Counted from the first letter of the stretch, positions 6,896 to 16,494 are shown. The stretch is 64,000 bases of DNA from Pseudomonas reidholzensis (GCF_900536025.1 NZ_UNOZ01000002.1:372001-436000), one strand, 5' to 3'. A program made the numbers and translations. Notes: generated by a model from the sequence alone, not told the origin.

Positions 6896-8791
6896 ATGTC
6901 TGTTTCCGTTCGCGACGCCTTGCGCATGGCCGCGCTCTACGTGGTGTTCTCGATGCTCTGGCTGGTGCTGGCCGAGCAGCTCCTGCAGCAGTGGACCGAG
7001 AGCCCGTTGGCGCTGAACCTGGGGCGCTGCATCAATGTGCTGGTGTGGGTGCTGTTCAGCGGGTTTCTGATCTTCATCACCCGCGCCCGCCTGCTCAACT
7101 TCATCGGTATCGGTGCGCGCCTGCGCAGCGAGGACCGCGAGCGCCTGCGCATGGCCGCAGCGGTGTTCGACAGCACCCTCGAAGGCGTGCTGGTGACCGA
7201 CCGCAACGGCCTGATCGTGCACGTCAACCGCGCGTTCATGCGCATCACCGGTTACCAGCAGGACGAGGTCATCGGCCAGCGCCCGAGCAAGTTCAAGTCG
7301 GGCCGCCATGGCGCACCGTTCTACCAGCAGATCTACACCGCGCTGGAACGTGACGGCCAGTGGAGCGGGGAAATCTGGAACCGCCGCAAAAGCGGTGAAA
7401 TCTATCCGCAATGGCAGACGATCTGCGCCATTCGCGACGACAACGATGAACTTACCCACTTCGTCGCGGTGTTCAGCGACATCAGCGCGATCAAACACTC
7501 CGAGCAGGAACTGGCGTTCCTCGCCCACCATGACCCGCTGACCGGCCTGCCCAACCGGCTGCTGTTCAATGATCGCGCCGAGCAGGCGCTGGCCCTCGCC
7601 CAGGCCAACAAGCGCGGCTGTGGCCTGTTGCTGCTCGACCTCGACCACTTCCAGAGCATCAACGACGGCCTGGGCCACACCATTGGCGACCAGTTGCTCA
7701 AGCTGGTCGGCGAGCGTCTGCGCGAGCTGCTCGGCAATGGCGTGACCCTGGCCCGGCTGGGGGGCGACGAGTTCGGCGTGCTGCTGGAGAACTGCCAGCA
7801 GGTCGGCCAGGCCGCCACCGTTGCCCAGGACATCATCGAGCGCATGCGCGAGCCGTTCAGCTTCGACGAGCACCGCTTGTTCATCAGCGTCAGCGTCGGC
7901 ATCGGCCTGTTCCCCAGTGACGCGCTGAGTGCCGAGCAGCTGCTGCGCAACGCCGACGCGGCGCTGTTCAAGGCCAAGAACAATGGCCGCGCCTGTTATG
8001 CGCTGTACACCGAAGAATTGACCGCGCATGCCCAGCATCGGGTCGAGACTGCCAGCGAGTTGCGCCGGGCGCTGGAGCAGGAGGAGCTGCGGGTGTTCTT
8101 CCAGCCGGTGCATGACCTGGCCAGCGGCAAGCGGGTCGGGGTCGAGGCCTTGGTCCGCTGGGAGCATCCGCAACGCGGCCTGGTGCCGCCGGGCGAGTTC
8201 ATCCCGATTGCCGAGCGCACCGGGCTGATCGCCGAGATCGATGCCTGGGTGTTGCGCCAGGCGTGTCGGCAGATGGTCCAGTGGCAGGCCGACGGGCATG
8301 CGCTGGCGTTTGTCGCGGTGAACCTGTCCAGCCGCCTATTCGGCCAGCGTACGCTGTACCGGCAGGTGGCCGAGGTGCTGGCCGAAACGGGCCTGGACCC
8401 GGCGCTGCTGGAGCTGGAAGTCACTGAAAGCGCGGTGATGGAAGACCCGGAGGTGGCGCTGGAGCAGTTGCACCGGTTGCGCGAGCTGGGCTTGAGCCTG
8501 GCGATCGATGATTTCGGTACGGGGTATTCCTCGCTGCTGCGGCTCAAGCGTTTGCCGGTGCAGAAGCTGAAGATCGACCAGGGCTTTGTCGCCGGGTTGC
8601 CGCAGGACGAGGATGACATCGCGATCGTGCGGGTGATCATCGCCCTGGCGCGGAGCATGGGCATGCAGGTGCATGCCGAAGGGGTCGAACAGGCGGAGCA
8701 GGCGCAGTTCCTGCTGGAGCAGCAGTGTCAGTTGGGGCAGGGGTATTGGTTTGGCCGGCCGGTGCCGGCTGAAGACTTGCGCTGGGATTGA
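6896..8791 (+). CDS. Membrane PAS-GGDEF-EAL cyclic-di-GMP enzyme
   Basis: 631 residues. Two transmembrane helices (about 10-30 and 45-65) are followed by PAS-PAC (about 85-210), GGDEF (215-375) and EAL (390-630). Phosphodiesterase residues look intact: VEALVRW (the EAL signature), the metal-binding loop IDDFGTGYSS, KIDQGF and EGVEQ. The cyclase signature LGGDEF is also intact, but no RxxD I-site precedes it, so the protein may hydrolyse cyclic-di-GMP with GTP acting through the GGDEF domain, or be bifunctional. A homologue next to desA exists in P. aeruginosa (from memory, PA0285), so the pairing is conserved. A REP pair follows it and probably ends transcription. Confidence 0.9.
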   Translation: MSVSVRDALRMAALYVVFSMLWLVLAEQLLQQWTESPLALNLGRCINVLVWVLFSGFLIFITRARLLNFIGIGARLRSEDRERLRMAAAVFDSTLEGVLVTDRNGLIVHVNRAFMRITGYQQDEVIGQRPSKFKSGRHGAPFYQQIYTALERDGQWSGEIWNRRKSGEIYPQWQTICAIRDDNDELTHFVAVFSDISAIKHSEQELAFLAHHDPLTGLPNRLLFNDRAEQALALAQANKRGCGLLLLDLDHFQSINDGLGHTIGDQLLKLVGERLRELLGNGVTLARLGGDEFGVLLENCQQVGQAATVAQDIIERMREPFSFDEHRLFISVSVGIGLFPSDALSAEQLLRNADAALFKAKNNGRACYALYTEELTAHAQHRVETASELRRALEQEELRVFFQPVHDLASGKRVGVEALVRWEHPQRGLVPPGEFIPIAERTGLIAEIDAWVLRQACRQMVQWQADGHALAFVAVNLSSRLFGQRTLYRQVAEVLAETGLDPALLELEVTESAVMEDPEVALEQLHRLRELGLSLAIDDFGTGYSSLLRLKRLPVQKLKIDQGFVAGLPQDEDDIAIVRVIIALARSMGMQVHAEGVEQAEQAQFLLEQQCQLGQGYWFGRPVPAEDLRWD

Positions 8792-8799
8792 TGTTTTTG

Positions 8800-8899
8800 G
8801 GGCCGCTTTACGGCCCTTCGCGGCGGTCCGGCGTCCCGGCAAGCCCGCTCCTACAGGGGTCACCGCGAAACCTGTAGGAGTGGGCTTGCCCGCGAGGCA
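8800..8899. repeat. REP pair
   Basis: Two head-to-head REP units: CGGCAAGCCCGCTCCTACAG (about 8839-8858) and CCTGTAGGAGTGGGCTTGCC (about 8872-8891), preceded by a short inverted repeat GGCCGCTTTACGGCC. It fills the gap between two convergent genes. Confidence 0.85.
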
Positions 8900-9544
8900 T
8901 CAACGCTTGTTCAAGCCTTTCGCCAAGCGATCCCCCCCCAGCTGAATCACCGCGACCAACGCCACCAGCATGACGATCACCGTCAGCATGATCTGGCTGT
9001 CGAAGCGCTGATACCCATAGCGATAGGCGATATCCCCCAACCCCCCGGCACCAATCGCCCCGGCCATCGCCGACGAGTTGATCATGGTCACCAGGGTGAT
9101 CGTGAAGCCGCCGACGATCCCCGGCAGCGCCTCTGGCAGCAGCACATGCCAGACGATGTGCCAACGCCGGCACCCCATCGCCTGCGCCGCCTCGACCAAA
9201 CCATGGTCGACCTCACGCAAGCTCACCTCGGCGATGCGCGCGAAGAACGGCGTCGCGGCAATCGTCAGCGGCACCACCGCGGCCCACACCCCGTAAGTGG
9301 TGCCGACCACCAGCCGGGTGAACGGAATCAGCGCGACCATCAGGATCAGGAACGGGATCGAGCGGAACAGATTGACGAACGCCCCCAGCACCCGGTTCAG
9401 CAACGGCGCCTGGTAGATCCCGCCCTTGTCGCTGGTGACCAGCAGCACCGCCATCGGCACGCCGACCAGCAGCGCGATCAACGACGACACACCGACCATC
9501 AGCAGGGTATCCAGCAAGCCTTGCAGCAGACGATCAACCCACAT
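8900..9544 (-). CDS. metI: Methionine-type ABC transporter permease
   Basis: 214 residues from ATG 9544, chosen because GGAGG lies 9 nt upstream and because this start overlaps the end of metN by 11 bp; the frame runs 21 codons further up. Five hydrophobic segments and the EAA loop ([20 protein letters not shown]) that docks with the ATPase are present. It forms the inner-membrane channel of a MetNIQ importer. The neighbourhood (two to three flavin monooxygenases of the DszA/DszC type) suggests the substrate may be methionine or a related organosulfur compound. Confidence 0.9.
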   Translation of the reverse strand: MWVDRLLQGLLDTLLMVGVSSLIALLVGVPMAVLLVTSDKGGIYQAPLLNRVLGAFVNLFRSIPFLILMVALIPFTRLVVGTTYGVWAAVVPLTIAATPFFARIAEVSLREVDHGLVEAAQAMGCRRWHIVWHVLLPEALPGIVGGFTITLVTMINSSAMAGAIGAGGLGDIAYRYGYQRFDSQIMLTVIVMLVALVAVIQLGGDRLAKGLNKR

Positions 9545-10643
9545 AACCGAGTACCTCCACGTCATCGGCCCAGCGCCGGGCACGCTCCAGCAAGTGGTGC
9601 GGCTCATGCGCCGAACCGCGCACGGACAGGATCAGGCGCCCCAGCGCGTGCTCGCCAATGGTCTCGACACCGCCCTGGAGCAGGCTGACCTGGCCGCCGA
9701 GGTCCTTGAACAGGCCCGACAACTCCAGCTCGCCGATCACCACCAGCTTGAGCACCACTGCCGCCTCGCGGCTGGCCGGGCTGGCCCGCAGACTGTCTTG
9801 CAAGGCTGCCGACAGCTTGGCCTGGAGCGGCGCGAGCAGGGTGCGGGTGACCTCGTGGCGCGGGCTGCCGAACACCTGCCAGACCTCGCCCTGCTCGACC
9901 ACTTCGCCGCGCTCGAGCACCACTACGCGGTGGCAGATGTCACGGATCACCGCCATCTCGTGGGTGATCAGCACCACCGTCAGGCCCAGGCGCTGGTTGA
10001 TGTCGCGCAGCAGCTCGAGGATCGACGCCGTGGTCTCCGGGTCGAGCGCCGAGGTGGCCTCGTCGCACAGCAGGATCTCGGGGTCGTGGACCAGCGCCCG
10101 GGCGATACCGACACGCTGCTTCTGCCCGCCGGACAACTGCGCTGGGTACACATGGTGTTTTTCCGCCAGGCCGACCAGTTCGAGCAGCGCGCGCACCTTG
10201 CGCTGGCGCTCGGCCTTGGCCACGCCGGCGACCTTGAGCGGCAGTTCGACGTTCTGCCAGACGGTCTTCGCCGACATCAGGTTGAAGTGCTGGAAGATCA
10301 TGCCGATGCGCCGGCGCAACGCGACCAGGCGGTCTTCGTCGAAGGGCGCGATGTCGACCTGGTCGATCAGCACCCGGCCCTGACTCGGCTGCTCGAGGCG
10401 GTTGATGGTGCGCAGCAGCGACGACTTGCCGGCGCCGCTGCGGCCAATGATGCCGAAGATCTCGCCGCGGCGGATGTTCAGGTCAATGCCGTGCAGCGCA
10501 GGCTGGGCCTGGCCGGCGTAGGTCTTGCCGAGGCCGATGAAGCGCACATGGGCCTGGTTGACCTCCGGGCGCAGGGCCGTTTCGCGCCCGGGCGCCGGCG
10601 TGGCGGGGGCAGTGGGCGCCCTGAGGGCGCTGGCGTTGCTCAT
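9534..10643 (-). CDS. metN: Methionine-type ABC transporter ATP-binding protein with NIL domain
   Basis: 369 residues. Walker A GRSGAGKS, signature LSGGQKQR, Walker [12 protein letters not shown] and switch THE are present. After the ATPase domain (about 30-275) a C-terminal NIL/ACT-like domain (about 285-369) follows, the module by which MetN senses intracellular methionine and inhibits transport. The N-terminal extension of about 25 Ala/Pro-rich residues is longer than in E. coli MetN, so the true start could be further in (for example near [10 protein letters not shown]). It lies one base from metQ (metQ ends 10645) and overlaps metI, forming one operon. Confidence 0.92.
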   Translation of the reverse strand: MSNASALRAPTAPATPAPGRETALRPEVNQAHVRFIGLGKTYAGQAQPALHGIDLNIRRGEIFGIIGRSGAGKSSLLRTINRLEQPSQGRVLIDQVDIAPFDEDRLVALRRRIGMIFQHFNLMSAKTVWQNVELPLKVAGVAKAERQRKVRALLELVGLAEKHHVYPAQLSGGQKQRVGIARALVHDPEILLCDEATSALDPETTASILELLRDINQRLGLTVVLITHEMAVIRDICHRVVVLERGEVVEQGEVWQVFGSPRHEVTRTLLAPLQAKLSAALQDSLRASPASREAAVVLKLVVIGELELSGLFKDLGGQVSLLQGGVETIGEHALGRLILSVRGSAHEPHHLLERARRWADDVEVLGYVG

Positions 10644-10644
10644 G

Positions 10645-11445
10645 TCAGCCTTCCCAGCCGGCCTGGTAGAGGCTGCCGTGGGCTTTGTTGAGGGCGGCGC
10701 GCACGGCCGGCGAGTGCTGGTAGATGTCGACGAACTTGGCCAGGCGCGGGTCGTCCTTGGTTTGCGGACGGATGACGAACTGGATCACGTATTCCTTGTT
10801 CTCCAGGCCGTCGAACAGCAGCGCCGAGGTGGCGTCGAAGGTGTTGGCCAGGCGGATGTAGGCCGGGTAGCCCTGGACCAGTTCGGCGTCGTCATAGGCG
10901 CGCACCAGTTGCACCGCCTCGACCTGAAGAATCTTCAGCTTCTTCGGGTTGGCGACGATGTCGTCCTCGGTGGCCTTGTAGCCGACCCCGGGCTTGAGCG
11001 TGATCAAGCCGGCCTTGGCCAGCAGTTGCAGGCCGCGGCCGCTGTTGATCGGGTCGTTGGCGATGGCCACGCTGGCGCCTTCGGGCAGCTCGGCGAAGCT
11101 TTTGTACTTTTTCGAGTACAGGCCGACGTTGTTGATGATCCCGGGCTTGTACGGCACCAGGTCGAAACCGGCGGCGGCCTTGGCGTTCTCCAGGAAGGGG
11201 ATGTGCTGGAAGTAGTTCACGTCGATGTCGCCGCTGTTGAGGCTGACGTTGGGCGCGATCCAGTCGCTGAACTCGATCAGCTTCACTTCCAGGCCTTGCT
11301 TGTGCGCCTCTTCCACCGCCGCTTCGAGCGGGATGGCAAAGGCGGCGGTGGTGCCGATCTTGAGCGGGTCGGCGGCCAGGGCGTGGCCACCGATGGCGAG
11401 GGACAACACAGCGGCCGCGACGGGCCGGAACAGTTTATCAAGCAT
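10645..11445 (-). CDS. metQ: MetQ/NlpA-family periplasmic substrate-binding protein
   Basis: 266 residues. A signal peptide ends around HALAAD (residues 21-26). There is no cysteine at that site, so unlike classical MetQ lipoproteins it should be a free periplasmic protein. The mature part has the NlpA pattern ([24 protein letters not shown] near residue 29 and [13 protein letters not shown] near 74). It feeds MetI/MetN. Its start overlaps the end of the upstream monooxygenase gene by 8 bp, placing transporter and monooxygenases in one transcript. Confidence 0.9.
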   Translation of the reverse strand: MLDKLFRPVAAAVLSLAIGGHALAADPLKIGTTAAFAIPLEAAVEEAHKQGLEVKLIEFSDWIAPNVSLNSGDIDVNYFQHIPFLENAKAAAGFDLVPYKPGIINNVGLYSKKYKSFAELPEGASVAIANDPINSGRGLQLLAKAGLITLKPGVGYKATEDDIVANPKKLKILQVEAVQLVRAYDDAELVQGYPAYIRLANTFDATSALLFDGLENKEYVIQFVIRPQTKDDPRLAKFVDIYQHSPAVRAALNKAHGSLYQAGWEG

Positions 11446-12826
11446 GGCGCAGGGCTCCAGTCGGGGCAGGGGTAGGGGTGCGGTACGTGGCGCCGGGATG
11501 GTCGGCGGGCAGGTGCGGCTGATCGCTGGCGAAGAGTTTTTCGCGCAGGCTGCCGGCCTGGTAGGCGGTCTTGTAACGGCCGCGGCGTTGCAGTTCGGGG
11601 ACGACCAGGTCGATGAAGTCTTCGTAGCTTTCCGGGGTGACGGTGCGGGTCAGGTTGAAGCCGTCCAGGCCGGTCTCGTCGAGCCAGGCGATCAAGCCGT
11701 CGGCGACCTGTTCGGGGCTGCCGACCAGGGTCACGTAGCGCCCGCCGAGGGCGTGCTGCTCGAGCAGGCGGCGGCGGGTCCAGGCGTTGTCCTGTAGCTG
11801 ACGGGTGGCCGACTGGATCGCGTTACCCTTGGCAAAGCCGATCGGCTCGTCCAGGTCATAGGCGGCAAAGTCGATGCCGGTGGAGCTGGCAAAGTGGGCG
11901 ACACCGGCTTCGGCGCTGGCGTAGCGCAGGTACTCGGCATGCTTGGCGTGCGCCTCCTGCTCGGTGGGCGCGACGATCACGGTGATGCCCATGAACACCT
12001 TGACCGCCTGCGGGTCGCGGCCTGCCGCCTGGGCGGCGGCGCGCACCTTGTCGACCTGGGCGCGGGTGGCGGCGTGGTCCTGGCCACTGATGAACACGCA
12101 TTCGGCATGGTTGCCGGCAAAGGCCAGGCCACGCGGCGAGCTGCCGGCCTGGAACAGCACCGGCGTGCGCTGCGGCGAGGGCTCGCAGAGGTGATAGCCC
12201 TCGACCTTGTAGAACTCACCCTGGTGCTCGACCTTGTGCACCTTGTCGGGCCGGGCATACACGCGCTGTTCGCGGTCGGCGACCACGGCGTCGTCGTCCC
12301 AACTGCCTTCGAGCAGCTTGTACAGCACCTGCAGGTATTCCTCGGCCTGGTCGTAGCGCCGGTCGTGCTCGGGCTGCTGCTCCAGGCCCATGGCGCGGGC
12401 GGCGCTGTCGAGGTAGCCGGTGACGATGTTCCAGCCGACCCGGCCGTTGCTCAGGTGGTCGAGCGTCGACAGCCGCCGGGCGAACAGGTACGGCGCCTCG
12501 TAGGTAAGGTTGGCGGTCAGGCCGAAGCCCAGGTGCTCGGTCACCGCAGCCATGGCCGAGACCAGCAGCAGCGGGTCGTTGACCGGCAGCTGGATCGACT
12601 CTTTCAGCGGCACCTCGACCGATTGCCCATAGACGTCGTAGGTGCCGACGATGTCGGCGATGAACAGGCCGTCGAACAGGCCGCGTTCGAGCAGCTTGGC
12701 CAGGCTCGTCCAGTACGCCAGCGACTTGTACTGGGTCGAGGTGTCGCGCGGGTGCGTCCACAGGCCGTGGTTGATGTGGCCGATGCAGTTCATGTTGAAC
12801 GCGTTGAGGAGGATCTGCTTGCTCAT
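11438..12826 (-). CDS. FMNH2-dependent monooxygenase, NtaA/SnaA/DszA family
   Basis: 462 residues, the usual length of the NtaA/SnaA/SoxA(DszA) group of bacterial luciferase-like proteins. Recognisable blocks are NHGLWTHPRD (residues 19-28), RRLSTLDHLSNGRVGWNIVTG (115-135), the segment QRTPVLFQAGSSPRGL (near 223) and the C-terminal TPESYEDFIDLVVPELQRRG. Such enzymes take FMNH2 from a separate reductase and oxidise organosulfur or chelator substrates, cleaving C-S or C-N bonds. The start shares one base with the stop of the DszC-like gene (TGATG), and the end overlaps metQ by 8 bp, so it acts with imported organosulfur compounds. The true substrate is unknown. Confidence 0.88.
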   Translation of the reverse strand: MSKQILLNAFNMNCIGHINHGLWTHPRDTSTQYKSLAYWTSLAKLLERGLFDGLFIADIVGTYDVYGQSVEVPLKESIQLPVNDPLLLVSAMAAVTEHLGFGLTANLTYEAPYLFARRLSTLDHLSNGRVGWNIVTGYLDSAARAMGLEQQPEHDRRYDQAEEYLQVLYKLLEGSWDDDAVVADREQRVYARPDKVHKVEHQGEFYKVEGYHLCEPSPQRTPVLFQAGSSPRGLAFAGNHAECVFISGQDHAATRAQVDKVRAAAQAAGRDPQAVKVFMGITVIVAPTEQEAHAKHAEYLRYASAEAGVAHFASSTGIDFAAYDLDEPIGFAKGNAIQSATRQLQDNAWTRRRLLEQHALGGRYVTLVGSPEQVADGLIAWLDETGLDGFNLTRTVTPESYEDFIDLVVPELQRRGRYKTAYQAGSLREKLFASDQPHLPADHPGATYRTPTPAPTGALRHA

Positions 12827-14007
12827 CAGATCGTGCCTCGGCGCGGCGGATTGACCTCGTTGAGGTAGTAGTTGCCGATCGCGTGGTACTTCCAGCGCAC
12901 CGGGTCGTGCAGGGTGTGCACGCGGGCGTTGCGCCAGTGGCGGTCGAGGTTGTGCTCGGCCAGGGTGGCCTGGCTGCCGGCCAGTTCGAACAGCGTGGTG
13001 CCGGCGGCGAGTGAGATCTCGGTGCTGATGGCGCGGGCCTCGGCGACGGCGATCGAGGCAGCGGCGACGTTGTCGGCGGTGCTGTCGTCGCGGGCGCGGT
13101 CGAGGTATTCGCCGGCGCGTTCCAGCAGCGCTTCAGCGGCGTGCAGGCGGATCGACAGGTGACCGAAGCTCTTCAGGGTCAGTGGGTCTTCGCTGGCTTT
13201 GTCCAGGCCGGAGTCGACCCACGGCCGGCTGCGCGTACGGACGAAGTGCAGGGCGTCTTCGTAGGCGGCGCGGGCAATGCCGGTGTCGATCGCGGCGTGG
13301 AGGATCTGCGCCAGCGGGCCGACCGTGGTTGGCCGCTCGAAGGCGCTCTGGAACGGCACCACGTCGTCGGCAGTGACATAGACGTTGTCGAACACCACCG
13401 AGCCGCTGCCGGTGGTGCGCTGGCCGAAGCCGCTCCAGTCGTCGATCACTTGCAGGCCCTGGCTGTCGGCCGGCACGAAGGCCAGCTGCTGGATGCCGTC
13501 GTCATCGATCACCGAGGTCGGGATGCGTTGCGCGTAGAGGGCGCCGGTGGAGTAGAACTTGCGGCCGTTGATGCGATAGCCCGCGCCGTCACGGCTGAGG
13601 CGGGTGGTGCGGTCGTGCGAAGTCTTGGTGCCCAGCTCGGCCAGGGCGTTGCCGAAGCGTCGACCGGACAGCACCTCGGCGTACAGGCGCTGCTGTTGTT
13701 CAGGGCTGGCGTTTACCCGCAGCACTTCGAGGGCATAGAAATGGTTCTGCGGGATCTGCCCCAGCGAGGCGTCGGCCTGGGCGATGCGGGCGATGACCTG
13801 GGCCAGGGTGACGTTGGACACGCCGGCGCCGCCAAAGGCCTTGGGTACGCTGATGGCCCACAGGCCGGAGCGGGTGAACAGCTCCAGTTCGGCGTGCGGC
13901 AGGCGGCGCTCGCGGTCGCGCAGGGCGCTGTCGCGGCGCAGTTGCTGGGCAATGTGTTCGGCGACGGCCAGGGCCTGGGCGTCGCTGGTGATGACGGATG
14001 CGTTCAT
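12826..14007 (-). CDS. Acyl-CoA dehydrogenase-like flavin monooxygenase, DszC/SfnB family
   Basis: 393 residues from ATG 14007 (GGAG about 9 nt upstream; the longer frame runs into a REP element and is rejected). It has the acyl-CoA dehydrogenase fold read from SVPKAFGGAGV (about residue 55), LAQVIARIAQADASLGQIPQNH, YRINGRKFYSTGALYA and the C-terminal DRHWRNARVHTLHDPVRWKYH block that marks DszC/SfnB sulfur-acquisition oxidoreductases. Members use FMNH2 and oxygen to oxidise sulfur compounds (DszC oxidises dibenzothiophene, SfnB works in dimethyl sulfone use). It is a paralogue of the next gene; the two end in almost the same motif. Confidence 0.88.
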   Translation of the reverse strand: MNASVITSDAQALAVAEHIAQQLRRDSALRDRERRLPHAELELFTRSGLWAISVPKAFGGAGVSNVTLAQVIARIAQADASLGQIPQNHFYALEVLRVNASPEQQQRLYAEVLSGRRFGNALAELGTKTSHDRTTRLSRDGAGYRINGRKFYSTGALYAQRIPTSVIDDDGIQQLAFVPADSQGLQVIDDWSGFGQRTTGSGSVVFDNVYVTADDVVPFQSAFERPTTVGPLAQILHAAIDTGIARAAYEDALHFVRTRSRPWVDSGLDKASEDPLTLKSFGHLSIRLHAAEALLERAGEYLDRARDDSTADNVAAASIAVAEARAISTEISLAAGTTLFELAGSQATLAEHNLDRHWRNARVHTLHDPVRWKYHAIGNYYLNEVNPPRRGTI

Positions 14008-14021
14008 AGTGTTCTCCGGGG

Positions 14022-14152
14022 CCATGGGGCCGCCGTGCGGCCCTTCGCGGGGCAAGCCCGCTCCCACAGGTACGGCGCAGATCTCAGGATCGGCGTGGTT
14101 CCCTGTGGGAGCGGGTTTACCCGCGAAGGGCCGCAAGGCGGCCCCAGGCGCT
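14022..14152. repeat. REP pair between the two DszC-like genes
   Basis: Head-to-head REP units: CTTCGCGGGGCAAGCCCGCT (about 14043-14062) and GAGCGGGTTTACCCGCGAAG (about 14109-14128), flanked by GGGGCCGCCGTGCGGCCC and GGGCCGCAAGGCGGCCCC. It separates two genes that are otherwise in one direction and may reduce expression of the downstream one. Confidence 0.85.
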
Positions 14153-14155
14153 CAC

Positions 14156-15397
14156 TCAGATCCAGGAATGTCGGGCAGGACGGGTGCCGTTCAGGTGCCA
14201 GGCGCCCACCGCGTGATACTTCCAGCGCACCGGGTCGTGCAGGGTGTGCACCCGGGCATTGCGCCAGTGCCGATCAAGGTTGAACTCGGCCAGCGTGGCC
14301 CGGCTGCCGGCCAGCTCGAAGAGCTTCTCGCTGGCCTGCAGGGCGATCTCGGTGGTCAGCACCTTGGCTTCGGCCACGGCAATCGAGGCGCGCGCGGCGG
14401 CGTCATCGTCGATTTCCCCGGCATTGACCTCGTCGAGCACCCGTGCGGCCCGGCGCAGCAATGCCTCGGCGGCATGCAGCTCGAGCTTGAGGCGACCGAT
14501 GTCGGCGATCACATAAGGATCGTCGCTGGCCCGCTCGACATTGGCCTCGATGAACGGCCGCGACTTCTCGCGAACAAAGCTGATCGCTTCATCAATGGCC
14601 GCTTCGGCGATGCCGGCGTCGATCGCCGCCTGGATCAGTTGCGACGCAGCGCCCTGGATATTCGCCCGGTCGCGCTGGCGCCAGTTGTCGATCACCAGCT
14701 CCGCGTCGACCGGCACGTTATCCAGCAGCACGGTGCCGCTGGCGGTGGTGCGCTGGCCAAAGCCGGACCAGTCATCGACGATGCGCAGGCCCGGGCTGCC
14801 GCGGCGCACGAACGCCAGGCGCTGACGGCCTTCGTCGTCCAGCGCCTTGACCGCCACCCAATGGGCGAACAGGGCGCCGGTGGAGTAGAACTTCTCGCCG
14901 CTGATGCGATAGCTGTCACCGTCGCGGGTGATCCGCGCCTTCAGCGTGAGGGTGTCCTTGGTGCCGCGTTCGGGGCCGGCATTGCCGATCCGCCAGCCGT
15001 CGAGCACCGAGCGGAAGATCAACGCTTGCTGGGCCTCGCTGGCGGTCAGGCGCAGCAGCTGGAGCATGCCGAACTGGTTCTGCGGGATCTGCCCCAGGGC
15101 CGGGTCGGCGGCGCTGATGATGCGGAACACTTCGGCGACGGTGGCGAACGACACGTCAGGGCCGCCAAAGGCCTTGGGCACACTGATGCTGCCGAGGCCG
15201 CTGCGGGTGAACAGCTCGATCTCGGCCCAGGGCAGTTTGCGCTGCTGGTCGCGTTTGGCGGCCTGCTGGCGGGCGACGTCGGCCAGTTCGTGGGCCGCTT
15301 GCAAGGCTTCTGCGTCGCTGCGCAGGACCTTGGCCGGGAGCAGCAATGGCGAGCTGTCGAGGTCGCTGGAGAATAGGGTTTCTGGTTGGCTGGACAT
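14156..15397 (-). CDS. sfnB: SfnB-family sulfur acquisition oxidoreductase
   Basis: 413 residues. The same fold as its neighbour: SVPKAFGGPDVSFATVAEVF, DPALGQIPQNQFG, SYRISGEKFYSTGALFAHW, VDDWSGFGQRTTASGTV and the terminal DRHWRNARVHTLHDPVRWKYH. The closest named relative is SfnB of P. putida, a FMNH2-dependent enzyme induced by sulfate limitation and needed for growth on dimethyl sulfone-type sulfur. The substrate here is inferred from family and neighbourhood only. A ribosome-binding site AAGGAGC lies about 8 nt before the start (plus strand GCTCCTT 15407-15413). It begins the five-gene cluster running down to metI. Confidence 0.85.
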   Translation of the reverse strand: MSSQPETLFSSDLDSSPLLLPAKVLRSDAEALQAAHELADVARQQAAKRDQQRKLPWAEIELFTRSGLGSISVPKAFGGPDVSFATVAEVFRIISAADPALGQIPQNQFGMLQLLRLTASEAQQALIFRSVLDGWRIGNAGPERGTKDTLTLKARITRDGDSYRISGEKFYSTGALFAHWVAVKALDDEGRQRLAFVRRGSPGLRIVDDWSGFGQRTTASGTVLLDNVPVDAELVIDNWRQRDRANIQGAASQLIQAAIDAGIAEAAIDEAISFVREKSRPFIEANVERASDDPYVIADIGRLKLELHAAEALLRRAARVLDEVNAGEIDDDAAARASIAVAEAKVLTTEIALQASEKLFELAGSRATLAEFNLDRHWRNARVHTLHDPVRWKYHAVGAWHLNGTRPARHSWI

Positions 15398-15730
15398 CAG
15401 TACCGCTCCTTGGCTGCACTCAATGCCCTGGCGTTATGCACTGGGGTGATTGTGATCCTGACCATTCCTTACCTCACAAAGTGGATGTGTCGCTTGGGGT
15501 AGTGGCGACAGACGTTTGCTGGTCCGGTGGTCCGGTGTATATACCCTAATCGCTTATAAACGCTTTATGAACTAACGTTTAGGAATATTGATAGAAGAAC
15601 TGGTAGGTCTGATACAGGTGTTTTGCCAGCCCCAAAGCATTCGCGGGTAAACCCGCTCCCACAGGGTCTTTGGAGAACCCTGTGGGAGCGGGTTTACCCG
15701 CGAATGCGATAGAGGATTTAACGCTGGGGC
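15398..15730. other. Intergenic region upstream of sfnB with perfect REP pair
   Basis: 333 bp without a gene. The sfnB-proximal part (15440-15600) is AT-rich (TATATACCCTAATCGCTTAT, 15537-15556) and probably holds the sfnB promoter; I could not fit a convincing -24/-12 sigma-54 site to it. The rest is a REP pair whose 30-bp arms (15638-15667 and 15677-15706) are perfectly complementary, next to the end of tcyN. Confidence 0.6.
15638..15706. repeat. REP pair with perfect 30-bp arms
   Basis: Arm 15638-15667 begins CATTCGCGGGTAAACCCGCT and arm 15677-15706 is its exact reverse complement, with a 9-nt spacer. It can form a 30-bp stem with a secondary stem-loop in each arm. Confidence 0.95.
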
Positions 15731-16492
15731 TTAGTCTTGACTGGCAGTCGTCCCAAGGAACTTGCGCAAGAACTGCCGCGTCCGCTCCTCCTTCGGATGG
15801 GCAAACAACGCCTTGGCTTCGCCTTGCTCGACGATCACCCCCTTGTCGAAGAAGATCACCCGGTTGGCCACATCGCGGGCAAAGCTCATCTCGTGGGTGA
15901 CGATGACCATGGTGCGTTTCTCCTCGGCCAGGCCGCGGATGGTCTCGAGCACCTCGCCAACCAGCTCGGGGTCGAGCGCCGAGGTCGGTTCGTCGAACAG
16001 GATCACCTCCGGCTCCATCGCCAACGCCCGGGCAATCGCCACGCGTTGCTGCTGGCCGCCGGACAGGCGCCGTGGGTAGGCGTCTTCCTTGCCCGCCAGG
16101 CCGACCTTGGCGAGCAACCGCCGGCCCAGTTCAAGGGCCTGGTCACGCGGGGTCTTCTTGACCACCAGCGGCCCTTCGACAACGTTCTCCAGCGCAGTGC
16201 GGTGGGGGAACAGGTTGAAGTTCTGGAAGACGAACCCGGCCTGCTGGCGCAAGCGGCGAATGGCCGTCTGCTGGCTGCCCAGCGAGCGGTTGGCATCGAT
16301 ACTGATGTCACCGATCTGGATGTGCCCGGCATCGGGCGTCTCCAGCAGGTTGAGGCAGCGCAGAAAGGTGGTCTTGCCCGAGCCGCTGGGGCCGATGATG
16401 GCAATCACTTCACCCGGCTTGACCGTCAGGTCGATGCCGTTGAGCACGGTCTGGCCCTTGAACTGCTTGCTCAGGCCTTTTACTACGATCAT
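15731..16492 (-). CDS. tcyN: Cystine/amino-acid ABC transporter ATP-binding protein
   Basis: 253 residues. Walker A GPSGSGKT, signature LSGGQQQR, Walker [12 protein letters not shown] and switch [20 protein letters not shown] are those of polar amino-acid (PAAT) importers. With the permease two bases upstream and the binding protein beyond, it powers uptake of cystine or a related sulfur amino acid. Its place between sulfur-compound monooxygenases and a serine acetyltransferase supports the cystine assignment, but the substrate cannot be read from the ATPase. Confidence 0.88.
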   Translation of the reverse strand: MIVVKGLSKQFKGQTVLNGIDLTVKPGEVIAIIGPSGSGKTTFLRCLNLLETPDAGHIQIGDISIDANRSLGSQQTAIRRLRQQAGFVFQNFNLFPHRTALENVVEGPLVVKKTPRDQALELGRRLLAKVGLAGKEDAYPRRLSGGQQQRVAIARALAMEPEVILFDEPTSALDPELVGEVLETIRGLAEEKRTMVIVTHEMSFARDVANRVIFFDKGVIVEQGEAKALFAHPKEERTRQFLRKFLGTTASQD

Positions 16493-16494
16493 CT

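Noticed and set aside
15398..15480. Possible sigma-54 (-24/-12) promoter for sfnB
   Set aside because: The best GG...GC pair has 8-9 bp between the elements where 10 are needed.
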